64,000 nucleotides of DNA. It comes from Osmia lignaria lignaria (taxonomy: Eukaryota; Arthropoda; Insecta; Hymenoptera; Megachilidae). Below are positions 12,988 to 25,940 of the stretch, piece after piece. The notes beneath the pieces are model-generated. The model was not told the origin of the DNA. It made no database searches and saw nothing but the letters and a program-made list of their open reading frames with translations. The first letter of the stretch is position 1; every line of letters starts with the position of its first letter. The translations under genes and the position numbers were made by a program. The DNA lies in the NCBI RefSeq assembly GCF_051020975.1, contig NW_027478161.1, positions 9,672,001 through 9,736,000 on the forward strand, written 5' to 3'.

Positions 12988-15149
12988 CCTGACGGACATA
13001 TTTCGAGATATTTCTTCTTCTTGTTGTTCTTCTTCTGCACAGCTAAACTGGAAGTGGCATTTCCAGCTCGCAATAGTGCAGAGTTATCCCAAAGAAAGGG
13101 GCCACGGTGTTTCTGTATCTCTATTATGTTGGTGCGGCTTGGGAACTTTTAAATATCTCGATATATCTCGAAAACTACGCTACTGATCAACAAATATCAT
13201 AGAACATACAAAGTAGGAAACATAATTCTCTACAAAAAAGGTCTCTTAACATTTTCGCATAGCTGGCATCGTTTCCGAGATATTTGCAGATTTAGCTCAA
13301 GGGAAGGGGCCTGACGGACATATTCCGAGATATTTCTTCTTCTTGTTGTTCCTCTTCTGCACAGCTAAGCTGGAAGTGGCATTTGCAGCTCGCAATAGTG
13401 CAGAGTTATCTCAAAGAAAGAGGCCACGGTGTTTCTGTACCTCTATTATGTTGGTGCAGCTTCGGAACTTTTAAATCTGTTGATATATCTCGAGAACTAC
13501 GCATCTGATCAAAAAATATCGTACAACATAAAAAGAAGGAAACTTAATTCTCTACAAGAAAGGTCTCTTAACATTTTGCCATAGCTCGCTTCGTTTCCGA
13601 GATATTTGCAGATTTATTTCAAGGGAAGGGGCCTGACGGACACATTTCGAGATATTTCTTCTTCTTGTTCTTCTTCTTCTGCACAGCTAAACTGGAAGTG
13701 GCATTTCCAGCTCGCAATAGTGCAGAGTTATCTCAAAGAAAGGGGCCACGGTGTTTCTGTATCTCTATTATGTTGGTGCGGCTTCGGAACTTTTAAATAT
13801 CTTGATATATCTCGAGAACTACGCATCTGATCAAAAAATATCATAGAACATAAAAAGTAGGAAACTTAATTCTCTACAAAAAAGGTCTCTTAACATTTTG
13901 CCATAGCTCGCTTCGTTTCCGAGATATTTGCAGATTTAGCTGAAGGGATGGGGCCTGACGGACTTAATCCGAGATATTTCTTGTTCTTGTTGAGCTTCTT
14001 CTGCACAGCTAAGCTCGAACTGGCATTTGCAGCTTGCAATAGTGCAGAGTTATCTCAAAGAAAGAGGCCACGGTGTTTATGTATCTTTATTATGTTGGTG
14101 CGGCTTCGGAACCTTTAAATATCTCGATATATCTCGAAAACTACGCATCTGATCAAAAAATATCATAGAACATAAATAGTAGGAAACTTAATTTCCTACA
14201 AAAAGGGTCTCTCAACGTTTTGCCATAGCTCGCATTGTTTCCGAGATATTTGCAGATTCAGCTCAAAGGAACGGGCCTGACGGACATATTCCGAGATATT
14301 TCTTGTTCTTATTGTGCTTTTTCCGCACAGCTAAGCTCGAACTGGCATTTGCAGCTCGCAATAGTGCAGAGTTATCTCAAAGAAAGGGGCAACGGTGTTT
14401 CTGTATCTCTATTATGTTGGTGCGGCTTCGAATCTTTTAAATATCTCGATATATCTCGAAAACTACGCTTCTGATCAAAAAATATCATAGAACATAAATT
14501 GTAGGAAACATAATTCTCTACAAAAAAGGTCTCTTAACATTTTTCCATAGCTCGTTTCGTTTCCGAGATATTTGCAGATATATCTCAATGGAAGGGGCCT
14601 GACGGACCTATTTCGAGATATTTCTTCTTCTTGTTGTTCTTCTTCTGCACAGCTAAGCTGGAAGTGGCATTTGCAGCTCGCAATAGTGCAGAGTTATCTC
14701 AAAGAAAGGGGCCACGGTGTTTGTGTATCTCTATTATGTTGGTGCGGCTTCGGAACTTTTAAATATCTTGATATATCTCGAGAACTACGCATCTGATCAA
14801 AAGATATCATAGAACATAAAAAGTAGGAAACTTAATTCTCTACAAAAAAGGTCTCTTAACATTTTGCCATACCTCGCTTCGTTTCCGAGATATTTGCAGA
14901 TTTATCTCAAGGGAAGGGGCCTGACGGACATGTTTCGAGATATTTCTTCTTCTTGTTGTTCTTCTTCTGCACAGCTAAAGTGGAAGTGGCATTTCCAGCT
15001 CGCAATAGTGCAGAGTTATCTCAAAGAAAGGGGCCACGGTGTTTCTGTATCTCTATTATGTTGGTGCGGCTTCGGAACTTTTAAATATCTTGATATATCT
15101 CGAGAACTACGCATCTGATCAAAAAATATCATAGAACATAAAAAGTAGG
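12988..15149 (+). repeat. Divergent mosaic monomers
   Basis: Bases 12988-13165 continue as the F-type monomer of 5877. The monomer at 13284 has TTTCGCATAGCTGGCATCG and AAATCTGTTGATAT. The one at 13928 is among the most divergent (GCTGAAGGGATGGGG, GACTTAATCCGAG, TTGAGCTTC, GCAGCTTGC). The one at 14250 combines the P-type left part with A-like ATTCCGAG and TTATTGTGCTTTTTCC. The one at 14572 has CTCAATGGAAGG. Tails include a third form, ATAGTAGGAAACTTAATTTC. Confidence 0.8.
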
Positions 15150-15859
15150 AAACTTAATTCTCTATAGAAAAGGTCTCTTAACATTTTGCCATAGCCCGCT
15201 TCATTTCCGAGATATTTGCAGATTTATCTCAAGGGAAGGGGCCTAACGGACATATTTCGAGATATTTCTTCTTCTTGTTGTTCTTCTTCTGCACAGCGAA
15301 GCTGGAAGTGGCAATTGCAGCTCGCAATAGTGCAGAGTTATCTCAAAGAAAGGGGCCACGGTGTTTCTGTATCTCCATTATGTTGGTGCGGCTTCGGAAC
15401 TTTTAAATATCTTGATATATCTCGAGAACTACGCATCTGATCAAAAAATATCATAGAACATAAATAGTAGGAAACTTAATTCCCTACAAAAAAGGTCTCT
15501 CAACATTTTGCCATAGCTCGCTTCGTTTCCGAGATATTTGCAGATTTATCTCAAGGGAAGGGGCCTGACGGACATATTTCGAGATATTTCTTCTTCCTGT
15601 TGTTCTTCTTCTGCACAGCTAAAGTGGAAGTTACATTTGCAGCTCGGAATAGTGCAGAGTTATCTCAAAGAAAGAGGCCACGGTGTTTATGTATCTTTAT
15701 TATGTTGGTGCGGCTTCGGAACCTTTAAATATCTCGATATATCTCGAAAACTACGCATCTGATCAAAAAATATCATAGAACATAAATAGTAGGAAACTTA
15801 ATTTCCTACAAAAAGGGTCTCTCAACGTTTTGCCATAGCTCGCATCGTTTCCGAGATAT

Positions 15860-16503
15860 TTGCAGATCTAATTCAAGGGAAGGGGCCTGACGGACATATT
15901 TCGAGATATTTCTTCTTCTTGTTGTTCTTCTTCTGCACAGCTAAACTGGAAGTGGCATTTCCAGCTCGCAATAGCGCAGAGTTATCTCAGAGAAAGGGGC
16001 CACGGTGTTTCTGTATCTCTATAATGTTGGTGCGGCTTCGGATCTTTTAAATATCTCGATATATCTCGAAAACTACGCTTCTGATCAAAAAATATCATAG
16101 AACATAAATTGTAGGAGCCATAATTCTCTACAAAAAAGGTCTCTTAACATTTTGCCATAGTTCGTTTCGTTTCCGAGATATTTGCAGATATATCTCAAGG
16201 GAAGGGGCCTGACGGACATATTTCGAGATATTTCTTCTTCTTGTTGTTCTTCTTCTGCACAGCTAAACTGGAAGTGGCATTTCCAGCTCGCAATAGCGCA
16301 GAGTTATCTCAAAGAAAGGGGCCACGGTGTTTCTGTATCTCTATTATGTTGGTGCGACTTCGGAACTTTTAAATATCTTGATATATCTCGAGAACTACGC
16401 ATCTGATGAAAAAATATCATAGAACATAAAAAGTCGGAAACTTAATTCTCTATAGAAAAGGTCTCTTAACATTTTGCCATAGCCCACTTCATTTCCGAGA
16501 TAT
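15860..16503 (+). repeat. CTAATTC/GCGACTT two-monomer cassette, copy 1
   Basis: The first monomer begins GATCTAATTCAAGG (an in-frame TAA in the usual open frame) and ends with CGGATCTTTTAAA and TAGGAGCCATAATTC. The second begins TAGTTCGTTTCG, has an F-type body with AATAGCGCAG, and GTGCGACTTCGG. The pair is always inherited together and is followed here by a Q-type monomer with GAGTCATCTC. Confidence 0.85.
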
Positions 16504-19500
16504 TTGCAGATTTATCTCAAGGGAAGGGGCCTAACGGACATATTTCGAGATATTTCTTCTTCTTGTTGTTCTTCTTCTGCACAGCGAAGCTGGAAGTGGC
16601 AATTGCAGCTCGCAATAGTGCAGAGTCATCTCAAAGAAAGGGGCCACGGTGTTTCTGTATCTCTATTATGTTGGTGCGGCTTCGGAACTTTTAAATATCT
16701 TGATATATCTCGAGAACTACGCATCTGATCAAAAAATATCATAGAACATAAATAGTAGGAAACTTAGTTCTCTACAAAAAAGGTCTCTCAACATTTTGCC
16801 ATAGCTCGCTTCGTTTCCGAGATATTTGCAGATTTATCTCAAGGGAAGGGGCCTGACGGACATATTTCGAGATATTTCTTCTTCTTGTTGTTCTTCTTCT
16901 GCACAGCTAAGCTGGAAGTGGCATTTGCAGCTCGCAATAGTGCAGAGTTATCTCAAAGAAAGGGGCCACGGTGTTTCTGTATTTCTATTATGTTGGTGCG
17001 GCTTCGGAACTTTTAAATATCTTGATATATCTCGAGAACTACGAATCTGATCAAAAAATATCATAGAACATAAAAAGTAGGAAACTTAATTCTCTACAAA
17101 AAAGGTCTCTTAACATTTTGCCATAGCTCGTTTCGTTTCCGAGATATTTGCAGATATATCTCAAGGGAAGGGGCCTGACGGACATATTTCGAGATATTTG
17201 TTCTTCTTGTTGTTGTTCTTCTGCACAGCTAAACTGGAAGTGGCATTACCAGCTCGCAATAGCGCAGAGTTATCTCAAAGAAAGGGGCCACGGTGTTTCT
17301 GTATCTCTATTATGTTGGTGCGGCTTCGGAACTTTTAAATATCTTGATATATCTCGAGAACTACGCATCTGATCAAAAAATATCATAGAACATAAAAAGT
17401 AGGAAACTTAATTCTCTACAAAAAAGGTCTCTTAACATTTTGCCATAGCTCGCTTCGTTTCCGAGATATTTGCAGATTTATCTCAAGGGAAGGGGCCTGA
17501 CGGACATATTTCGAGATATTTCTTCTTCTTGTTGTTCTTCTTCTGCACAGCTAAACTGGAAGTGGCATTTCCAGCTCGCAATAGTGCAGAGTTATCTCAA
17601 AGAAAGGGGCCACGGTGTTTCTGTATCTCTATTATGTTGGTGCGGCTTCGGAACTTTTAAATATCTCGATATATCTCGAAAACTACGCTTCTGATCAAAA
17701 AATATCATAGAACATAAATTGTAGGAAACATAATTCTCTACAAAAAACGTCTCTTAACATTTTGCCATAGCTCGCTTCGTTTCCGAGATATTTGCAGATT
17801 TATCTCAAGGGAAGGGGCCTGACGGACATATTTCGAGATATCTCTTCTTCTTGTTGTTCTTCTTCTGCACAGCTAAGCTGGAAGTGGCATTTGCAGCTCG
17901 CAATAGTGCAGAGTTATCTCAAAGAAAGGGGCCACGGTGTTTTTGTATCTCTATTATGTTGGTGCGGCTTCGGAACTTTTAAATATCTTGATATATCTCG
18001 AGAACTACGCATCTGATCAAAAAATATCATAGAACATAAAAAGTAGGAAACTTAATTCTCTATAGAAAAGGTCTCTTAACATTTTGCCATAGCCCGCTTC
18101 ATTTCCGAGATATTTGCGGATTTATCTCAAGGGAAGGGGCCTAACGGACATATTTCGAGATATTTCTTCTTCTTGTTGTTCTTCTTCTGCACAGCGAAGC
18201 TGGAAGTGGCAATTGCAGCTCGCAATGGTGCAGAGTTATCTCAAAGAAAGGGGCCACGGTGTTTCTGTATCTCTATTATGTTGGTGCGGCTTCGGAACTT
18301 TTAAATATCTTGATATATCTCGAGAACTACGCATCTGATCAAAAAATATCATAGAACATAAATAGTAGGAAACTTAATTCTCTACAAAAAAGGTCTCTCA
18401 ACATTTTGCCATAGCTCGCTTCGTTTCCGAGATATTTGCACATTTATCTCAAGGGAAGGCGCCTAACGGACATATTTCGAGATATTTCTTCTTCTTGTTG
18501 TTCTTCTTCTGCACAGCTAAGCTGGAAGTGGCATTTGCGGCTCGCACTAGTGCAGAGTTATCTCAAAGAAAGGGGCCACGGTGTTTCTGTATCTCTATTA
18601 TGTTGGTGCAGCTTCGGTACTTTTAAATATCTTGATATATCTCGAGATCTACGCATCTGATCAAAAAATATCATAGAACATAAAAAGTAGGAAACTTAAT
18701 TCTCTACAAAAAAGGTCTCTTAACATTTTGCCATAGCTCGCTTCGTTTCCGAGATATTTGCAGATTTATCTCAAGGGAAGGGGCCTGACGGACATATTTC
18801 GAGATATCTCTTCTTCTTGTTGTTCTTCTTCTGCACAGCTAAGCTGGAAGTGGCATTTGCAGCTCGCAATAGTGCAGAGTTATCTCAAAGAAAGGGGCCA
18901 CGGTGTTTTTGTATCTCTATTATGTTGGTGCGGCTTCGGAACTTTTAAATATCTTGATATATCTCGAGAACTACGCATCTGATCAAAAAATATCATAGAA
19001 CATAAAAAGTAGGAAACTTAATTCTCTACAAAAAAGGTCTCTTAACATTTTGCCATGGTTCGCTTCGTTTCCGAGATATTTGCAGATTCAGCTCAAATGA
19101 ACGGGCCTGACGGACATATTTCGAGATATTTCGTCTTCTTGTTGTTCTTCTTCTGCACAGCTAAACTGGAAGTGGCATTTCCAGCTCGCAATAGTGCAGA
19201 GTTATCTCAAAGAAAGGGGCCACGGTGTTTCTGTATCTCTACTATGTTGGTGCGGCTTCGGAACTTTTAAATATCTTGATATATCTCGAGAACTACGCAT
19301 CTGATCAAAAAATATCATAGAACATAAAAAGTAGGAAACTTAATTCTCTACAAAAAAGGTCTCTTAACATTTTGCCATAGCTCGCTTCATTTCCGAGATA
19401 TTTGCAGATTTATCTCAAGGGAAGGGGCCTGACGTACATATTTCGAGATATTTCTTCTTCTTGTTGTTCTTCTTCTGCACAGCTAAGCTGGAAGTGGCAT

Positions 19501-20045
19501 TTACAGCTCGCAATAGTGCAGAGTTATCTCAAAGAAAGGGGCCACGGTGTTTCTGTATCTCTATTATGTTGGTGCGGCTTCGGAACTTTTAAATATCTTG
19601 ATATATCTCGAGAACTACGCATCTGATCAAAAAATATCATAGAACATAAAAAGTAGGAAACTTAATTCTCTATAGAAAAGGTCTCTTAAGATTTTGCCAT
19701 AGCTCGCTTCGTTTCCGAGATATTTGCACATTTATCTCAAGGGAAGGGGCCTAACGGACATATTTCGAGATATTTCTTCTTCTTGTTGTTCTTCTTCTGC
19801 ACAGCTAAGCTGGAAGTGGCATTTGCGGCTCGCACTAGTGCAGAGTTATCTCAAAGACAGGGGCCACGGTGTTTCTGTATCTCTATTATGTTGGTGCAGC
19901 TTCGGAACTTTTAAATATCTTGATATATCTCGAGAACTACGCATCTGATCAAAAAATATCATGGAACATAAAAAGTAGGAAACTTAATTCTCTACAGAAA
20001 AGGTCTCTTAACATTTTGCCATAGCTCGCTTCGTTTCCGAGATAT

Positions 20046-20366
20046 TTGCAGATTTATCTCAAGGGAAGGGCCTGACGGACATATTTCGAGATATTTCTTC
20101 TTCTTGTTGTTCTTCTTCTGCACAGCTAAGCTGGAAGTGGCATTTGCGGCTCGCACTAGTGCAGAGTTATCTCAAAGAAAGGGGCCACGGTGTTTCTGTA
20201 TCTCTATTATGTTGGTGCAGCTTCGGAACTTTTAAATATCTTGATATATCTCGAGATCTACGCATCTGATCAGAAAATATCATACAACATAAAAAGTAGG
20301 AAACTTAATTCTCTACAAAAAAGGTCTCTTAACATTTTGCCATAGCTCGCTTCGTTTCCGAGATAT
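20046..20366 (+). repeat. 321-bp monomer (1-bp deletion in the G run)
   Basis: AAGGGAAGGGCCTGACGG has three G where neighbours have four, shifting phase by one base. Otherwise it is an R-type body with tail I. The deletion breaks the usual open frame without any visible effect on neighbouring copies. Confidence 0.85.
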
Positions 20367-22298
20367 TTGCAGATTTATCTCAAGGGAAGGGGCCTGACGG
20401 ACATATTTCGAGATATTTCTTCTTCTTGTTGTTCTTCTTCTGCACAGCTAAACTGGAAGTGGCATTTCCAGCTCGCAATAGTGCAGAGTTATCTCAAAGA
20501 AAGGGGCCACGGTGTTTCTGTATCTCTATTATGTTGGTGCGGCTTCGGAACTTTTAAATATCTCGATATATCTCGAAAACTACGCTTCTGATCAAAAAAT
20601 ATCGTAGAACATAAATTGTAGGAAACATAATTCTCTACAAAAAAGGTCTCTTAACATTTTGCCATAGCTCGTTTCGTTTCCGAGATATTTGCAGATATAT
20701 CTCAAGGGAAGGGGCCTGACGGACATATTTCGAGATATTTGTTCTTCTTGTTGTTGTTCTTCTGCACAGCTAAACTGGAAGTGGCATTACCAGCTCGCAA
20801 TAGCGCAGAGTTATCTGAAAGAAAGGGGCCACGGTGTTTCTGTATCTCTATTATGTTGGTGCGGCTTCGGAACTTTTAAATATCTCGATATATCTCGAAA
20901 ACTACGCTTCTGATCAAAAAATATCGTAGAACAGAAATTGTAGGAAACATAATTCTCTACAAAAAAGGTCTCTTAACATTTTGCCATAGCTCGTTTCGTT
21001 TCCGAGATATTTGCAGATATATCTCAAGGGAAGGGGCCTGACGGACATATTTCGAGATATTTGTTCTTCTTGTTGTTGTTCTTCTGCACAGCTAAACTGG
21101 AAGTGGCATTACCAGCTCGCAATAGCGCAGAGTTATCTCAAAGAAAGGGGCCACGGTGTTTCTGTATCTCTATTATGTTGGTGCGGCTTCGGAACTTTTA
21201 AATATCTTGGTATATCTCGAGAACTACGCATCTGATCAAAAAATATCATAGAACATAAACAGTAGGAAACTTAATTCTCTACAAAAAAGGTCTCTTAACA
21301 TTTTGCCATAGCTCGCTTCATTTCCGAGATATTTGCAGATTTATCTCAAGGGAAGGGGCCTGACGTACATATTTCGAGATATTTCTTCTTCTTGTTGTTC
21401 TTCTTCTGCACAGCTAAGCTGGAAGTGGCATTTACAGCTCGCAATAGTGCAGAGTTATCTCAAAGAGAGGGGCCACGGTGTTTCTGTATCTCTATTATGT
21501 TGGTGCGGCTTCGGAACTTTTAAATATCTTGATATATCTCGAGAACTACGCATCTGATCAAAAAATATCATAGAACATAAAAAGTAGAAAACTTAATTCT
21601 CTATAGAAAAGGTCTCTTAACATTTTGCCATAGCTCGCTTCGTTTCCGAGATATTTGCACATTTATCTCAAGGGAAGGGGCCTAACGGACATATTTCGAG
21701 ATATTTCTTCTTCTTGTTGTTCTTCTTCTGCACAGCTAAGCTGGAAGTGGCATTTGCGGCTCGCACTAGTGCAGAGTTATCTCAAAGACAGGGGCCACGG
21801 TGTTTCTGTATCTCTATTATGTTGGTGCAGCTTCGGAACTTTTAAATATCTTGATATATCTCGAGAACTACGCATCTGATCAAAAAATATCATGGAACAT
21901 AAAAAGTAGAAAACTTAATTCTCTACAGAAAAGGTCTCTTAACATTTTGCCATAGCTCGCTTCGTTTCCGAGATATTTGCAGATTTATCTCAAGGGAAGG
22001 GGCCTGACGGACATATTTCGAGATATCTCTTCTTCTTGTTGTTCTTCTTCTGCACAGCTAAGCTGGAAGTGGCATTTGCAGCTCGCAATAGTGCAGAGTT
22101 ATCTCAAAGAAAGGGGCCACGGTGTTTTTGTATCTCTATTATGTTGGTGCGGCTTCGGAACTTTTAAATATCTTGATATATCTCGAGAACTACGCATCTG
22201 ATCAAACAATATCATAGAACATAAAAAGTAGGAAACTTAATTCTCTACAAAAAAGCTCTCTTAACATTTTGCCATAGCTCGCTTCGTTTAATAGATAT

Positions 22299-22620
22299 TT
22301 GCAGATTTATCTCGAGGGAAGGGGCCTGACGGACATATTTCGAGATATTTCTTCTTCTTGTTGTTCTTCTTCTGCACGGCTAAGCTGGAAGCGGCATTTG
22401 CGGCTCGCACTAGTGCAGAGTTATCTCAAAGAAAGGGGCCACGGTGTTTCTGTATCTCTATTATGTTGGTGCGGCTTCGGAACTTTTAAATATCTCGATA
22501 TATCTCGAAAACCACGCTTCTGATCAAAAAATATCATAGAACATAACTTGTAGGAAACATAATTCTCTACAAAAAAGGTCTCTTAACATTTTGCCATAGC
22601 TCGCTTCGTTTCCGAGATAT
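22299..22620 (+). repeat. Monomer with a clustered CCG-to-AAT change at its left edge
   Basis: Just before the phase mark the sequence reads CGTTTAATAGATATTTGC where almost every other monomer has CGTTTCCGAGATATTTGC. Three adjacent bases are changed at once, destroying the CGAGATAT motif. The same copy also has CTCGAGGGAAGG, GCACGGCTAAGC and GAAGCGGC, so it is a locally diverged R-type monomer. Confidence 0.8.
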
Positions 22621-24332
22621 GTGCAGATGTATCTCAAGGGAAGGGGCCTGACGGACATATTTCGAGATATTTCTTCTTCTTGTTGTTCTTCTTCTGCACA
22701 GCTAAGCTGGAAGTGGCATTTGCGGCTCGCACTAGTGCAGAGTTATCTCAAAGAAAGGGGCCACGGTGTTTCTGTATCTCTATTATGTTGGTGCGGCTTC
22801 GGAACTTTTAAATATCTCGATATATCTCGAGAACTACGCATCTGATCAAAAAATATCATAGAACATAAAAAGTAGGAAACTTCATTCTCTACAAAAAAGG
22901 TCTCTTAACATTTTGCCATAGCTCGCATCGTTTCCGAGATATTTGCAGATTTATCTCAAGGGAAGGGGCCTGACGGACATATTTCGAGATATTTCTTCTT
23001 CTTGTTGTTCTTCTTCTGTACAGCTAAGCTGGAAGTGGCATTTGCGGCTCGCACTAGTGCAGAGTTATCTCAAAGAAAGGGGCCACGGTGTTTCTGTATC
23101 TCTATTATGTTGGTGCGGCTTCGGAACTTTTAAATATCTCGATATATCTCGAAAACTACGCTTCTGATCAAAAAATATCGTAGAACATAAATTGTAGGAA
23201 ACATAATTCTCTACAAAAAACGTCTCTTATCGTTTTGCCATAGCTCGCTTGGTTTCCGAGATATTTGCAGATTTATCTCAAGGGAAGGGGCCTGACGGAC
23301 ATATTTCGAGATATTTCTTCTTCTTGTTGTTCTTTTTCTGCACAGCTAAGCTGGAAGTGGCATTTGCAGCTCGCAATAGTGCAGAGTTATCTCAAAGAAA
23401 GGGGCCACGGTGTTTCTGTATCTCTATTATGTTGGTGCGGCTTCGGAACTTTTAAATATCTTGATATATCTCGAGAACTACGCATCTGATCAAAAAATAT
23501 CATAGATCATAAAAAGTAGGAAACTTAATTCTCTACAAAAAAGGTCTCTTAACATTTTGCCATAGCTCGCTTCGTTTCCGAGATATTTGCAGATATATCT
23601 CAAGGGAAGGGGCCTGACGGACATATTTCGAGATATTTCTTCTTCTTGTTGTTCTTCTTCTGCACAGCTAAGCTGGAAGTGGCATTTGCGGCTCGCACTA
23701 GTGCAGAGTTATCTCAAAGAAAGGGGCCACGGTGTTTCTGTATCTCTATTATGTTGGTGCGGCTTCCGAACTTTTAAATATCTTGATATATCTCGAGAAC
23801 TACGCTTCTGATCAAAAAATATCATAGAACATAAATTGTAGCAAACATAATTCTCTACAAAAGAGGTCTCTTAACATTTTGCCATAGCTCGCTTCGTTTC
23901 CGAGATATTTGCAGATATATCTCAAGGGAAGGGGCCTGACGGACATATTTCGAGATATTTCTTCTTCTTGTTGTTCTTCTTCTGCACAGCTAAGCTGGAA
24001 GTGGCATTTGCGGCTCGGACTAGTGCAGAGTTATCTCAAAGAAAGGGGCCACGGTGTATCTGTATCTCTATTATGTTGGTGCGGCTTCGGAACTTTTAAA
24101 TATCTCGATATATCTCGAAAACTACGCTTCTGATCAAAAAATATCGTAGAACATAAATTGTAGGAAACATAATTCTCTACAAAAAACGTCTCTTAACGTT
24201 TTGCCATAGCTCGCTTCGTTTCCGAGATATTTGCAGATACATCTCAAGGGAAGGGGCCTGACGGACATATTTCGAGATACTTCTTCTTCTTGTTGTTCTT
24301 CTTCTGCACAGCTAAGCTGGAAGTGGCATTTG

Positions 24333-25940
24333 CAGCTCGCAATAGTGCAGAGTTATCTCAAAGAACGGGGCCACGGTGTTTCTGTATCTCTATTATGTTG
24401 GTGGGGCTTCGGAACTTTTAAATATCTTGATATATCTCGAGAACTACGCGTCTGATCAAAAAATATCATAGAACATAAAAAGTAGCAAACTTAATTCTCT
24501 ACAAAAAAGGTCTTTTAACATTTTGCCATAGCTCGCTTCTTTTTCCGAGATATTTGCAGATTTATCTCAAGGGAAGGGGCCTGACGGACATATTTCGAGA
24601 TATTTCTTCTTCTTGTTGTTCTTCTTCTGCGCAGCTAAGCTGGAAGTGGCATTTGCAGCTCGCAATAGTGCAGAGTTATCTCAAAGAAAGGGGCCACGGT
24701 GTTTCTGTATCTCTATTATGTTGGTGCGGCTTCGGAACTTTTAAATATCTTGATATATCTCGAGATCTACGCATCTGATCAAAAAATATGATAGAACATA
24801 AAAAGTAGGAAACTTAATTCTCTACAAAAAAGGTCTCTTAACATTTTGCCATAGCTCGCTTCGTTTCCGAGATATTTGCAGATTTATCTCAAGGGAAGGG
24901 GCCTGACGGACATATTTCGAGATATTTCTTCTTGTTGTTCTTCTTCTGCACAGCTAAGCTGGAAGTGGCATTTGCGGCTCGCACTAGTGCAGAGTTATCT
25001 CAAAGAAAGGGGCCACGGTGTTTCTGTATCTCTATTATGTTGGTGCGGCTTCGGAACTTTTAAATATCTCGATATATCTCGAAAACTACGCGTCTGATCA
25101 AAAAATATCATAGAACATAAATTGTAGGAAACATAATTCTCTACAAAAAAGGTCTCTCAACATTTTGCCATAGCTCGCTTCGTTTCCGAGATATTTGCAG
25201 ATACATCTCAAGGGAAGGGGCCTGACGGACATATTTCGAGATATTTCTTCTTCTTGTTGTTCTTCTTCTGCACAGCTAAGCTGGAAGTGGCATTTGCGGC
25301 TCGCACTTGTGCAGAGTTATCTCAAAGGAAGGGGCCACGGTGTTTCTGTATCTCTATTATGTTGCTGCGGCTTCGGAACTTTTAAATATCTCGATATATC
25401 TCGAAAACTACGCTTCTGATCAAAAAATATCATAGAACATAAATTGTAGGAAACATAATTCTCTACAAAAAAGGTCTCTCAACATTTTGCCATAGCTCGC
25501 TTCGTTTCCGAGATATTTGCAGATACATCTCAAGGGAAGGGGCCTGACGGACATATTTCGAGATATTTCTTCTTCTTGTTGTTCTTCTTCTGCACAGCTA
25601 AGCTGGAAGTGGCATTTGCGGCTCGCACTAGTGCAGAGTTATCTCAAAGGAAGGGGCCACGGTGTTTCTGTATCTCTATTATGTTGCTGCGGCTTCGGAA
25701 CTTTTAAATATCTCCATATATCTCGAAAACTACGCTTCTGATCAAAAAATATCATAGAACATAAATTGTAGGAAACATAATTCTCTACAAAAACGTTTTC
25801 TTAACATTTTGCCATAGCTCGCTTCGTTTCCGAGATATTTGCAGATATATCTCAAGGGAAGGGGCCTGACGGACATATTTCGAGATATTTCTTCTTCTTG
25901 TTGTTCTTCTTCTGCACAGCTAAGCTGGAAGTGGCATTTA
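24333..25940 (+). repeat. 1608-bp (5-mer) tandem duplication, copy 1
   Basis: Five monomers: one extended by a T (CTTCTTTTTCCGAG), one 319-bp monomer missing a CTT triplet (24876), and two with GATACATCTC, AAAGGAAGGGG and GTTGCTGCGG (25195, 25517), the second ending in CTCCATATATC. Net length is 5 x 322 - 3 + 1 = 1608. All private variants recur in copy 2. Confidence 0.93.
24876..25194 (+). repeat. 319-bp monomer (CTT triplet loss)
   Basis: The triplet tract reads ATTTCTTCTTGTTGTTC, one CTT shorter than usual. The same contraction is seen at 26484 (a duplicate copy of this one) and at 48055. The latter may be independent or may have moved by conversion. Confidence 0.88.

Larger units (their letters stand above)
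15150..22420 (+). repeat. Mixed F/Q/Y/R block
   Basis: Q-type monomers lie at 15216, 16504 and 18114. Each is preceded by CTCTATAGAAAAGG and TAGCCC(G/A)CTTCATTTCC and carries CTAACGG. GTTGTTGTTC monomers lie at 17148, 20689 and 21011, the last two directly adjacent. Monomers with GATATCTCTTC and GTGTTTTTGTATC recur at 17792, 18758 and 21977. The Y plus R pair at 19402-20045 is repeated at 21333-21976, offset 1931 bp. R-type bodies (ACTAGT) first appear in the window at 18436. Confidence 0.8.
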
